A stretch of 64,000 bases of DNA, taken from Pyrocephalus nanus (Eukaryota; Chordata; Aves; Passeriformes; Tyrannidae). Where the stretch lies: positions 13,499,501-13,563,500 of the forward strand of contig CM076267.1 of NCBI GenBank assembly GCA_038380795.1. The letters are read 5' to 3'. The position numbers and the translations under genes are program-made. The notes beneath the pieces were generated by a model that made no database searches, was not told the origin of the DNA, and saw only the letters and a program-made list of their open reading frames with translations. Positions 7,746 through 19,632 of the stretch are shown in pieces. How positions within the stretch are numbered: position 1 is the stretch's first letter; each line of letters opens with the position of its first letter.

Positions 7746-10700
7746 AAATATTCTTTAAAAAAGAATAGTATTCAGGCATACTTTCCTCCTGTTAGTTTCA
7801 TACCAGGAGAAAAACAAATATACAAATGTTACTTTTTCATGCCTTCAGATGTATCAATAAAGAAATGGTACAAAATAATTAGATTTCCTGAGAAAGTCTC
7901 TCAATGACCCACTGCTGATCAGAGCCTTTCTTGTATGTCTGCCACTATCCAGCTTTCAATCAGTTTGACTCAACTAGCACTCCTTGGCTTTGAATCAGTC
8001 TAAAAGAGGGTCTTTCCAAGGACTAAAATGGTCTTTGGATTCTGTATGGACTAGACAGATGGCATCAGAAGCCCACAGGAATCTATCTAGGGTTGTTGTC
8101 TCAGTATCAAATACATTGCCTGCTTGGACATTTTTCTTTTCTTTTTTTGCTCTTAATGTCATGCAAATGAAGCAAGTTTTTCCTTATAAATTAACAGCAA
8201 GAACAAATTGTTTTCAAATGTACTTGGTCCATTTGTACAAAGTATAGACTTCGAGTAGAAAATATAGTGACTGGGTAGAACAACGTACTTGTGAACCTCT
8301 CCCGGCACATGGCATGTGCAGAATTCTGTCACTTCTACACTCCAGTCAGTGTAGAACAGGTGATGTTTTTTTAATCACTGTCATCATTCTTTTACCAATA
8401 GGAAACTGGGGCAGTGTATATAAGCAAGAGATAAACATACAGTGAATGTGAGAATCTAAGAATCTAAAATCCTTAGGGGTCAGTTGAGTTGATCCCATAG
8501 GGTGTGGTCATGTCCTATTCTCTGCTGTTAGTTCATATTCATATTTGCCCTGCTATATGTAGTAGTTTCTAAATCCATAGATTAATCCTCATTTCCTCTT
8601 CCCCTCCTTCTCCTTTCTCTGCTGCTATTTGAAGCAAGTGGAGTTTGGATAGCTGAATAAGAATCTGAAGGCAGTGGGAGCGTGGGGTAGCATTTATTTA
8701 TTTTTAGCCCCAAAAATGGATTTTCTATAGATGTGACAGGTTTCAGCTTGCTAGGCAAACTTGAATTACTGTCTTACCAACCCTCTCCTACCCTCTTGAG
8801 AAGACAAGAATGAGAGAAGCAGAGAAATGCAGGTGTATCTGCCAGCATCACATGTGACAGGCTCTCTCTTTGTATCTGCTTCCCCTTGGCGTACCAGCCC
8901 CCGGAGTCCTACCAAGCATTCCAGGGAGTGGGCTGTCTATGTAGGGCACCAGGTAACCTGCTGTGCTTTTTTTGTGCTTTTTTTTCTTCTTCTTCTTTTA
9001 AATAAAGGTCTCTGCTGGGTTTTTTCCACCCCCAGAATCAGAGGAATGATACTCTGGTCCTATAGCATTCACTTTATCAGACTGCTGCTGTCTCACTGAT
9101 ACAAGGGTCACATTTGCAACGTGTCTGTAGAATGTGGTTCTCACTGGACACATCTCTTCTGGGTCTATGCAGGGAAGAAGACTGCAGAAGAGAAACAAAC
9201 TGGTAGATTTGCATGAACATTTTCCTTCTGCTGTCAGTAAAGTGTCTTTAAGAGACATGAACTGTTTCCTTTTTCTTCTTCACTAAGCTCTCTCTACTCA
9301 AACCAATAAAGAAGGGAAGAGAATAATCCTGACATAATAAAGGTTTAAAATCACAGGCAATTCTTGGAGGCTTTGGAGGTATCACTTGGTAAAGTAGGAG
9401 ACATCAGTAGACCTATTAGAACATCTCTGTAAAGTTAGAGGGAAATGAGATTTTTTAATTTTTTTTCTTTTTTTGTACACCGTGTTGTGCTGATATCATT
9501 GATAATTAGTTTTCTTGTATTAATCTTGTCTCTGAATTTTTTAATTGCCCTGTGCAGGTTTTCTTGGGCTGTTAATGCCATTTGTTTGCTAGATCAGTGC
9601 AACTGATGATGTTTTAAATAATGAAAACAGTTCAATATTAGAATCTAGAGGGGGAAAAAATGCCAAAACACTGATTTATTTGTTTTTAATTATCTTCTCT
9701 ATTAAGCAGTTAAAAAAAATTGGTAGTTCATAGTGTGGTGATCTAACTGCCCTTCTGAATAGATATATTTAGATATATGCAGAAAGTATCTAAGATTTTA
9801 AAAGATATTTTCTCCAAAAATAAAAGAAAATAACGTGGTAAAATAGAAAGCATGAAGTCATTTGCAAATGTCAAGAAGGACCTTGCTTGATCTGTATTCC
9901 AGGAGAGGAAACTTATTTTTCTTGCTGTGCTTTGCCTTTGCATGATTCTAGGTTTTTCTCTACCTTCTTACAGATATATTCTGGAATTTGGATAGGTTGG
10001 TTCATTTCCTACTGAACTTTGTGCCCAGATATTTTCAACACAGGTTCTGGATAAAGCCATGGAAGTCTGTATGAACCTACTTATTTACAGTACTATATAG
10101 GTATTAGGGTACCGGTTGATTCATTTATTATATTGCACTTTATACACTATGAATTAAAATCCCATAGAGTTGGGTTTTTTTGAATGCACAATTCCAATAC
10201 TTACACTGAAAATAAGGTACAGAGCTCAGAGACAAAGTTGCCTTCTAGGTAATAGTAAGTTTTATTGTATCCAGTGTGACTCTGCCATAATAAAGACCTC
10301 ATGGCAGTCCAGTCTCATGTCTACAGACATGACAACAAGATGTGATGTGTTCATGGACATCTGTGATGAAAAGGTTTCTTTTGTCTATGACAGAAGTTGT
10401 CTGTGGAAATAGTTTTGGAAGAAAGATGCTTGTTCTACTCCTTTTCAGACACTGTATATGGATTTGGAGACTGTTTCTTGGTTGAGAATAAGGCTTTAGT
10501 GTTAGAAAGAAATGCCAAGAAGTGATTCACATGGCAAAAGCAGATTTAGGCTTTTAGTCCCTTGTAACAGTGGCACTATACCATTTGCCCTCATTTTGTA
10601 CATGCCAAATCAGAGAGGAGTCAGGCTTGGAATCACACTCCTGTGTGGTGCTGTACTGCAGGTGGGAGGAAACTTTTAATGAACTAGGGTGAAAATGTTT

Positions 10701-13682
10701 TTTAAGTGAACTAGTAGATTTTTCTCTCAGTTCGAGTGTAATAGAAACAGGTTTGGATAACAGCAACTCAACAGTTTCTATTTTGTCAGGAGCGGAGATG
10801 ACTTAAGTAACCAAATTTAAAGTAGCATTCAACATAATCGCTGGGATTCAAGATGTGAAGGTTGTGTCAACTCCAAAACTGTGTTGGTGTGCTTGTCTTG
10901 GGCCAGGAAAGCTCAGATTCCTGACCTAGAGGCTGGCTTATCAATGAGATGGATGTAGATGATGGAGGTTTGCTGGGAAGAGTCTTTGCGACTCCCTCCT
11001 GTCGTAGTTAACATCAGACACATTACACCAGTGATTAACTTATAAAATGCCATCACCATTTCCATGCTGGACAACACAACTCTGAATCTGAGGTTAAGGC
11101 ATATTCTTAATGAGCATCACCATTATATAAATTCCTAGGAGCAATAACAAGGAAAAGCTAACTTTGTAATTGCTCCGTGAATACCATTCAAGACTATAAA
11201 AGGTTTTTAGTAGCTGGTGTTAATGTACTCTTTTCCAAACTGTTAATTGCCTGGGATCTGTGATATCTTTATGGCATAAAGAGCATAGAGCTGCAGGGAC
11301 GCACTGCGTTCTGTTCAGTTTGGTACTTAAAAATACTCAAAAGATATTCAGCAACAACCACAGCAGTGGAAGCTGCAAAGAACAACTGGTTTCATTCTGA
11401 GAAACACTTCCCTTTTGACATGGATAATTAGGGTTCAGCATAGAGCTCCAGCACATGAAACAGAATGGTGTTCAACACTAACCACTGTGGCACTGCAGCA
11501 ATTGGACTGGGAAGGAAACAAATGTGTTTTCATTCTCTCTTTTATTGTGTGTATTGAAAAAGATTGAGTGTTGACCCTTAGGAATTCTGGAGCATAAATT
11601 TTTCTTCTAAAACTATTCAGTGCACTGTGTTGCCAATATAGTAGTAAATAATAATAATAATAATTTTCAGATGGGTAGAATCCTCTCTTTGTTCCCAGCT
11701 GGGCAATAAGGAGTTGATAAATGCAGTACTGCCTGGATAAAAATTGGCTTGTTCCATTTACTGCTCTAAACGGTGAAGCATTGTTTCTCGATGACAATGG
11801 TTCTTCACTGATGACAGCTCGTCAGCACTCCAGGAACAGATAAATACCTTGTGATCTATGTCACCAGTGACATATCTGTAGTCATTCCCATATTAGTTCA
11901 GTGATGTCTTTATGTTTGGGCCTCAATTTTCCCCCACTTCTGATGTAGATACTGAGCTATTGCTCTCTATCCTCCTTCTAGGTCATAAAAGCAACCTACT
12001 GAGTACTAATATACAATTTTCTTCCTTCCCTCCATGCAAATGTATCACTGGAGCAGGAGAGGAAAAAAACATGTTTTAACTGGAGAGTATGTGTTTTCTT
12101 TATAAAATTATGCATAAGAAATGGAGCAGGAGATGGAATTTGGGATGTGTAGGCGAAGAGGAGAGGTCACAAAGGATGTTCTTCTGGTTGCCTATTACTA
12201 GTGGCAGCTTCCTAACGCACTCTATGAGGAGGTCTCTGAATTAATGGTCCAAGTGAGTCACCAGTGAACCATTAGGAGTAACACATTCATTTGTAGTAAT
12301 CAGGATTGATTTATGAATAGGACAAAAGGGACTAAATAAACTATGAAAATGCATGTTGTAGATTTTATTTCCCCCCCGATGAATAATTCATCCTCTTCTA
12401 GTATCCATGAAAACAAAAACATTGTGCACATAAGAACCCATTAAAAAAGTTAATCCCACAAATGGCTGAACACTGAGAAAATCAGCTTTTATTTTAAAAG
12501 GTAGATTTACTCAAATCTTCTCTAATTTGATTTGCCAGTGGGGTATAATTTAAGTCAAACAAGTTGGCAGCATTACTTGCTATATGAAGGTCTAAATATT
12601 TAATAGATTTTTATAAACGCCTACCCCACAGGGTAATGAGCTCAGGAGCACTCAGTCTACTCAGTGCATAGGGTAAGCTAAACCCAACAGAAATGGGAAG
12701 CAAAATGGAGAGGGAGCTTCTGTTCACAGTATATAGTCCTCCAAAGCTGGCCTTCGGAGAACTTGTAGCGCACCTGCTATTCTAAATAATCCTGCAGAAG
12801 CAGCCTCAATAAGTAGTGATAGTGGCTTTTTAGTGACTGTAAGGGCTCATGGTCTCTATATGTCTGTGAAAATGTCTGTCGTGAGCCTTTTTCAGGCAGA
12901 GTGCATTCTCTGGGATGTGCAGGATGCTGTATATTCAGATAATACTGGTGGGTATCTGTCCATCTCCTCCTGGTTGGACATGTCAGCGGGAAGGGGAGCA
13001 TCAGTTTCTCTAAAGAGACTGGTGCTCCAGAGGACCTAAGGTGTTATGTGTAAAGCTACAAAGGAAGTCTCTGAAAAATAGAATATGAACTTGGGTGTAT
13101 TGCATTCTAGGTGGGCGCTTTGCCCTTAGACTGCCCTACCCTTGGTGCAACTGCTACGTGGACACGAAACAGAGCATCAGAGAGAAGGGAGAAACCTCAC
13201 ACAGAGAGAACAGTGACACTGGATTTCTACTTAACTGCCTCCAAAAATTCAGAGGGGTTGGTTTGTGTTGTTTTATTATTTTTTAATTTTGCAGAAAAAT
13301 AGTTTGCATTTTAATTTCAGAGGAAGAACCTCCTTCAGCAACCCTGAGGAAGATTAAAGAGCTATGGCATTTTTCACAGAGACTGTTTGTTTGGAAAAGA
13401 AAATGAAAATTTGATGAATTTCAATCAGATGTAGCTTGCAGCATTCAAATATTTATAGATTATCAAATTCCCTTTTCCCAGCTCTGCTTCTTAAGTGCAG
13501 AGCTCATCTTATATGTAATATTAATTCTCATTATTCTTAGACAGTTATTCACTGAATTCTTGTGCAGACTCAGTTCATCTAAGACCTAGTCTGAACTTCC
13601 TGAAAATGAAGGGAATGACTTGTAGTTGAATTTCAGATCATCTTTTCCTCAGAAGTCTGTTCATCCAGCATGAAAATCCTTG
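7746..13682. other. intron 1 segment, no gene seen
   Basis: AT-rich intronic DNA with short simple tracts: T-rich at 8140-8160 and 8965-9005, and an (ATA)n run at about 11647-11664. Short open frames occur on both strands (for example 8827-9099 +, 11435-11797 -), but none has a recognisable motif, and overlapping frames on opposite strands argue against coding. No RNA gene was recognised. Confidence 0.55.
11647..11664. repeat. (ATA)n microsatellite
   Basis: A short run of AAT/ATA triplets (AATAATAATAATAATAATT) lies in AT-rich intron. Confidence 0.85.
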
Positions 13683-14180
13683 TTATTGTTCTCCTGCGAA
13701 GTTTATATTCCTTAAAATCTGACTGGCAATGTGTGCAATAGAGGTTGTGTTTGTACCCGTCAGTAGGAAGAACAGTTCATTTTCCTGGTGGTTGTTATTC
13801 CTTTTGAGCAAATTGTGTGAGAGTGTGTTGGCTTGCCCTATTGTCATATTCTTTGCCAATCTTGTATCCAACTTACTGACAATATAATAAGTTGAAGTTG
13901 CACACACTTTTGCGTACTTCTTTGCATTTTTTTTATCAACAGTTATTCTGTTTCCTGAATCCTCCTGTTCTGTTGATTTGAGGTGAACACTAGCCACTAT
14001 AACACATAGGATTATGATGTGATAATAGCTTTTTATAAGCTTTAGAGAAAACATTTTAAATTCTCTGAAAAGCTGATAGTCCAAGGTTATTCCTGCTAGT
14101 ATTTCTTCCAGGCAGTATGAGCTCACATTGCTGATGCTTCTGGGTGCACTGATGAAAATTTGTTCCTGCCTAGAAACCAT
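13683..14180 (-). other. unrecognised minus-strand ORF, 165 codons, with an internal signal-peptide-like start
   Basis: This is the longest open frame outside the CpG island. From its first Met it is 165 residues. A second Met at residue 43 (14054) is followed by Lys residues and a hydrophobic run (YYHIIILCVIVASV), which has the shape of a secretory signal peptide. From there the product would be 123 residues, mostly polar, with two N-glycosylation sequons (NMT and NTT) and only one Cys in the mature part. I recognise no family. There is no CpG island, TATA box or convincing splice site around it, and it lies antisense in the intron. A chance ORF, a relic of an exon or pseudogene, or a small lineage-specific gene all remain possible; chance is the simplest explanation. 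Confidence 0.15.
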
Positions 14181-16029
14181 ATAACTAGCTCTTTGTTAAA
14201 AACATTAGGTACACGTCGTTGCTAAATTGCAAACATCACACATTTTAACTATAAAATTAGATTTTTTTTTTTTAATTATCAAGTTTTTTCTTTTTGAAAT
14301 CTACATTTGGCATCTGACGCTGTTCCCCCGGACCTTCTCCACAGAGACTGCACATGAGTTGAAGTAGTCTACTTACTGCATCACAGGAATGTGGATTATA
14401 AACTCCTTTACATGCCCACATTCATATGTTGTTTTTGCAAAAGTGTTTGCAAAAGCCCAAATTGTTTTTCAGACAAGCGAGGGAGATGTACTTTTCATCC
14501 ATGCTTTTGCTCAGGAGCGGTGGTTGGCTCTGTTGGGCAAGGTTAACCCACAGGAAAGGAGTTTCCTGCTTTCCTAAGACCTCAGTAGAATAGAAAGAAA
14601 AAGGATCTTCTCACTAAAGACGTGTAATTTTCCACTTAAGCTTTTGGAAGAAGGAGGTATCAACTGCCATGACTCATCTCATTTCACAACGAATACTTGT
14701 TATTTCACTTGCTCTGACAGGCTTAATCCAAATATCGCCAGTTTTGCCATTGGGTCTGGGCATCAATGACTTGTGTACATTAAATAAGAAAGTCCTAATT
14801 TGAAATCTTTTCTCTGATTACAAGCAAACAATGAGTCGGAGCTATAAGAGAACAGATTTTCCTCCTACCCTCTCCATCTTGCGCTCATCTTAACCTTAGT
14901 AGTATCTGATTTATAGTGCCTGGTTTTTTTGCAACTTCATCTAATTAGCACAGGCACTGGGGTCAGTATTCTAGCACCTGACACGCTTTACCAGGAACAC
15001 CACAATTACAAGTGCAATTATCTGTTTTTCTGCTGCACTGAAAAATGTAGCATATGAAAATTAACATAAACCCCCTAACTGTTAAGGTGAAAGTGTGGGT
15101 GGTAGAGAAGAGGCACCTTCTTTAATTTGATGATTGACTTTATGAAACTTTTCCTGGGCATCATTAGGTGATGTGCTTAATTGCTTTGAGCTTGAGTTTA
15201 CCTGATTTATCTCAGGGCTAAGTGTTCATGTCTTATAGTGTATACAGACTGTCACCTAACAATGGTGGTTGCAGAAAGAGGTCATTATGCTAGGTGGTGA
15301 GTTAATGTAAGCAATAATGCCGTTAGCACAGTTCTTCTAGAAATACTAACTGCATCCATGAATAACAGTCTCCAAACCATTGTGATTGTGCTTGCTCTCT
15401 GGTGACTTCCATAGGGGTCAGTCTACAGCAAAGTAAAGGATCTTTGTGTAAATCTGCAATTATAAAGTCTTCAGCATGAGAGCTATGGGCTGGTTGGCTG
15501 ACAGCCAGGAAAGCAAAACATCTTTTTTGAGCAGTGTGTCCTTCCAGTCATTCCTATATGGCATGTGGGTAGAGCTAGCTTGCATTTCCCTAAATGACCA
15601 TGCAAGTTTGAGCCAAGTTGCTTGCATGGGTGCTAAACTAAAATTGTGTGATGAAAGTGGTGAATTCATATTAAGTTTAAGAATAATAACCAGTTAAATA
15701 TGACTATAAAGTACTATCTTAAGATAGCCAAGAAGATGTGCACAAGGGAATGGTTATCCCTTTTATTTCTTACATTAAGGGAAACTATAATCTTATCTTA
15801 GAGGAAATTTAGAGCAAATCTATAAAGTCATGTTCAAGCTAAGCTTTGTAAATTCCAAGACAGGCACTTATTTCATTGTTCAGGCAGGGAGAAAACCAGT
15901 TCACAGCTGGAAATGCCTGTTCTTCTCTTCCACAAGATGCACAGAGAAGGGTAATTGATTTTGACTCCTTCAGGCAGGAATGGGTTTTCTGTGTTAGTGA
16001 GTGTGAAGCACAAGGTCTTTATCCTGGTC
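14181..16029. other. intron 1 segment, no gene seen
   Basis: AT-rich intronic DNA. Short open frames on both strands (14389-14577 +, 15460-15669 -, 15476-15697 +) overlap or lack recognisable features. Nothing repetitive was recognised. Confidence 0.5.
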
Positions 16030-16049
16030 GGGGGTGGGGGGAGGGAGGG
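16030..16049 (+). promoter_or_regulatory. strong G-quadruplex motif
   Basis: GGGGGTGGGGGGAGGGAGGG has four G runs with single-base loops. Short loops of this type form very stable parallel quadruplexes. It is an isolated G-rich island in AT-rich DNA, on the sense strand of the host gene. Confidence 0.6.
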
Positions 16050-16686
16050 TCTTTTTATGTCAGTGATGATAAGAGCAAAGACTCTGCTCTGAAGACTACA
16101 TATAAATGCCAATGTATCTTCAGCTTCTTCAGCAAACTTTTAAGTATGTCACTGACTAGCTGGTTTGATGAGAATATCCAGGTCTTTCTAGTCTGGGACT
16201 AGTAAAGTAAACCTTGAACCCTCAAGAAATGAGAGGTTTTTTGGAATAGCCCTTCAGTAAGAAAAAGGAAACTCAATAAGCTGATATTGAAGGTTAAAGT
16301 TTAGTAGTTCTTAGATACCCATAATCTATATATTTGCATTTTCTTCAGTTAGGAAATAATGTTGATGGAAACCCCCTCTTCCTTTCCGTGTTTGTAACCT
16401 ACTTTTGAGAGTGAATATATGAAAGAAGATGGGAATAATTCTTGATACTCCAAAACATTATGTTAATCAGTAAGTCCATATATTTCATTGAGGTTATTCT
16501 TGTACAAAGCACAGTAACAAAGAGAGAGTCTAAGGCTAGTACTAGTATCCTTAAAGCTAAATGCAACCAAATGATTATCCCATTCCATGGTAGTTTTGTC
16601 AGAATGATTAAGACCTGCTTCCTGTAATATTCTTACATATACTAGTGAATAAATCTTACTCACTTAGTGTAACTATTATGAATAAA

Positions 16687-16701
16687 TACCACGTAACACG
16701 T
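16687..16701. other. short inverted repeat with a CACGTG E-box-like half
   Basis: CCACGT and ACGTGG are separated by three bases (AAC), so ACGTG cores face each other. It could be a bHLH-type site; chance is also likely. Confidence 0.3.
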
Positions 16702-16827
16702 GGGTAACAAGTAAGGTAATCTTTACTTCATTCACTGAAATGACCAAGAAAATCAAAACAAACTGAAACAATCCCCAGTTATGCAAACGTATCAGGCTGA
16801 GTGAATCTGCCTATGTTATGCCAGTAA

Positions 16828-16846
16828 TTTTTTTTTTTTTTTTTTT
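16828..16846. repeat. poly(T) tract, 19 bases
   Basis: An uninterrupted T run in intron. No transposon body was recognised beside it. Confidence 0.9.
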
Positions 16847-19559
16847 ATTAAGCTGCCCTGGGGGGAAAGGAAAAGTTTAATTAAAAAGAGATTCAATGAG
16901 AATTCAGAATAATAAGTCATGTCTATTTTGTCTCTGCCAGAGCCTTGGAAAATCAGTGGCATCTAATGGGACAGGTTGAGGTGTAAATAGGTAAGGAATA
17001 GAACCATCTCCTTCATGAATTTGGACCTTCCCATCTGCACTAAGGATAGCAACAGAGTAAAAAAAATGGCTGCTCTTCCCCAGCTTTGCTCTTTCTTTCT
17101 TTTTTTCTGGATAAAGCAGTTTCAATTACACCAGCTGGTCAAAGACTTGAAAGCTGGCAGGATGCAACATTAGAGCCTCCTTGGGTGTTGTGTTATTTCA
17201 GCTAGATTAAAAGCTGGGTTCCTCAAAACTGAAATTCTGGTAGAATCAAATGTCTGTCAGATAACAAGGTAATAGAAGAGACTTTTCTGAACAGAGAAAA
17301 GCATTAGTATTTTTCGTATTAGTAAAGGATTTGTCTCAAATGGATGTCTTTTAGAAATGACTGAATAGTTTTCTAAGGTTTTTGGTCAATTTTGATGAAA
17401 AGACAAGAGAGAAAGCACTTCAAGTGCTATTTATAAGACTCTTTGGGGAAATTATCTTCATTTTTCAGGTCATATTATGTTTCTGTGCCTGATGCTCTGT
17501 TTATTTAACATTTAAATACTTGCCTTCATAGTTTGAAAAGCAAATGGCTACAGAATCTCATTAGGACTACTGAGGTTGGGTTTTACAGTATAAACATGTT
17601 TCAGTTGAGTCCAGAGGATTTAATTCATAGCGTAACATTTAGAAAAGCAATAATGCACTTAAGCAATGGTAAACTGAAATGAGTACTGTGTGTGCTCACT
17701 GAAGTCAAACATTCCAGTAAACAGTATCAGAAGCCAGAATGGTTCAGCTGGAAGAAAAGTATTTATACTTCCTAATAGACTCTGAGTTTTGAAAAGTATA
17801 TAGAGCTGATGAAAATAAGTTCTCCCCCCTCCCTTTCTTTTAAAGAAATTTAACTTCTTCTTATATATTTCATTGTATCATCTAAATGTTAGTTCTTCCA
17901 CCTTGAAATCAAGAGTACTCAGCTCTGACAATGAGACATCATATCCTCAAAATATGCTCCTGAATTCTGATTACTTTAGTTCACAATTCCTATTGTAAAT
18001 GGAACACAATCTTCAATAAGTCTGTCCAGATTTTTCTGTTAACTTATGTCTGTGCATTTACCTATATATGACATTTTAACAGAAAAGCTGTATATGCAAA
18101 TACCTTCAGTTCTTCATACAGAGCAGGATAATATTTTAGATATTGTTGCTTTTATAGAAACCCATTTTGCTGCAATGACTAGAATAAAACAAAAAATGAG
18201 GTGGTGGATTCAGCTTTCCCTGATTAAATCAATAAATTTTTATATTTTTATATTTTATTCTTGCCTTTGTTATACTCTTTTTCTATCAAGGAGAGAATAA
18301 ATTTCTGAGATAAAATAACTTCAATATTCTGTTTAATTAGAATCATTTACAATTTTTTTGAAGATAAGTCATTAGGAATTTGACTTGTATGCAATCCTTT
18401 CCAAGAATTTTTATAATTTGTGACTTGCAATCATTTCTCATTTAATGATGACTAGTGAGCTTCTGACACTCTGCAATACCAAAAAAAAAGAGGTTGTGAT
18501 GAGCTAAAGGAACCTGCTATGATTAAATTCTCTTGTTTCACTATCCAATTCATGAACTGAAATTTTTCTGTGGTGTCAGGGATGGACTCTTTGTACTGAT
18601 TATGTCCCATTTTAAGAACATCAAAGAAGTTGCCTAGAAAGGGACATCATTTAGTTACCCTTACACCTCCTGAGCCCTCTGCACAAGAGCCTGCTGCTGT
18701 TTCTGGTAATAAGAAAGAGTACATCCAGAAGGACCTTCATGCAGGCCATGTGCTCTGAATTCCTTTTCTGCCATTTAGTCAGTTCCCTCACTAGCTTTCA
18801 CCTTGTCTTCAGTCACGCTGCAAGTGCTTTTCCTCTTGCTTATTCTGTTCACCCCTCTGATTCAATGACTAATCTGTGTCTCAAAGTCAAAAAAACCCCA
18901 AACGGTGAGCTGCTTCTCCTCCCATGATCACTTTAATTCTCGTCTCTTTTAAGTGCAGGATCACTTGTCATTCGTGCCCTTCAGGCTTACCACCATAGAG
19001 TTCCCTGGCTTCCTGCACTCCAGCCTGTGTCCAAATCTTGTTACTTCTTCCTCAAGATTAAATACAGTTTTCCACCTCTCTGTGTCATGCTGATAGATAT
19101 AATCCTGCCTCTCTTCTGTTGAAGGTGGTTGACAAGATGGGAAGTGTTGGTTTATAGTGAAAATGTACATGAAATAGAAAGAAAAGGGAAACTGAGGGTC
19201 TTTTGATATAAAGATAATAATGAAAAACACCTGCAGTACTCCTGATTTCAGGAAAATCTCCTTCCAAACAAAGAGATACAAGCCCTGTTAGAAGCAGGAA
19301 GGTATACAATTTTATCTAGAACTGCAGATCAGGTTTGCTAATGTTCAGGCTCAATGTGTACTTCAGAGACAGCATAGCCTGCTTTATCTGCTTCAGCCTC
19401 CTCTCTATATCTATTGCAAAATTCTTTCTTTCAAGCCCTGAGGTCCAAACTTTGGTGGAACCTGGCATTCAAAGTTGATTCCCATTTCATTTGAAAGCTT
19501 TTATATTTGCACTCAAGTAAAGTGTGTGTCTGTATACAAACATTCAAAGATAATTATCT

Positions 19560-19632
19560 ACACTTTATGTATATGTATGTATATGTTTACATACAAAGAT
19601 GTGCCTAAAAATAAATATAGTTATATATATGT
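19560..19632. repeat. TATG/TA-rich low-complexity patch
   Basis: Imperfect alternation of TATGTATA units followed by TATATATATG. It is alternating purine-pyrimidine DNA that melts easily. Confidence 0.7.

Noticed and set aside
12070..12095. AACTGGAGAGT, considered as the end of CNTNAP5 exon 2 (NWRVG)
   Set aside because: Upstream sequence does not encode the discoidin start, and the donor context does not fit.
15640..15690. TGTGATGAAAGTGG read as CDES, considered as CNTNAP5 exon 2
   Set aside because: The expected continuation after Asn-Cys-Asp-Asp (ProLeu and a Ser-rich stretch) and a proper acceptor are absent.
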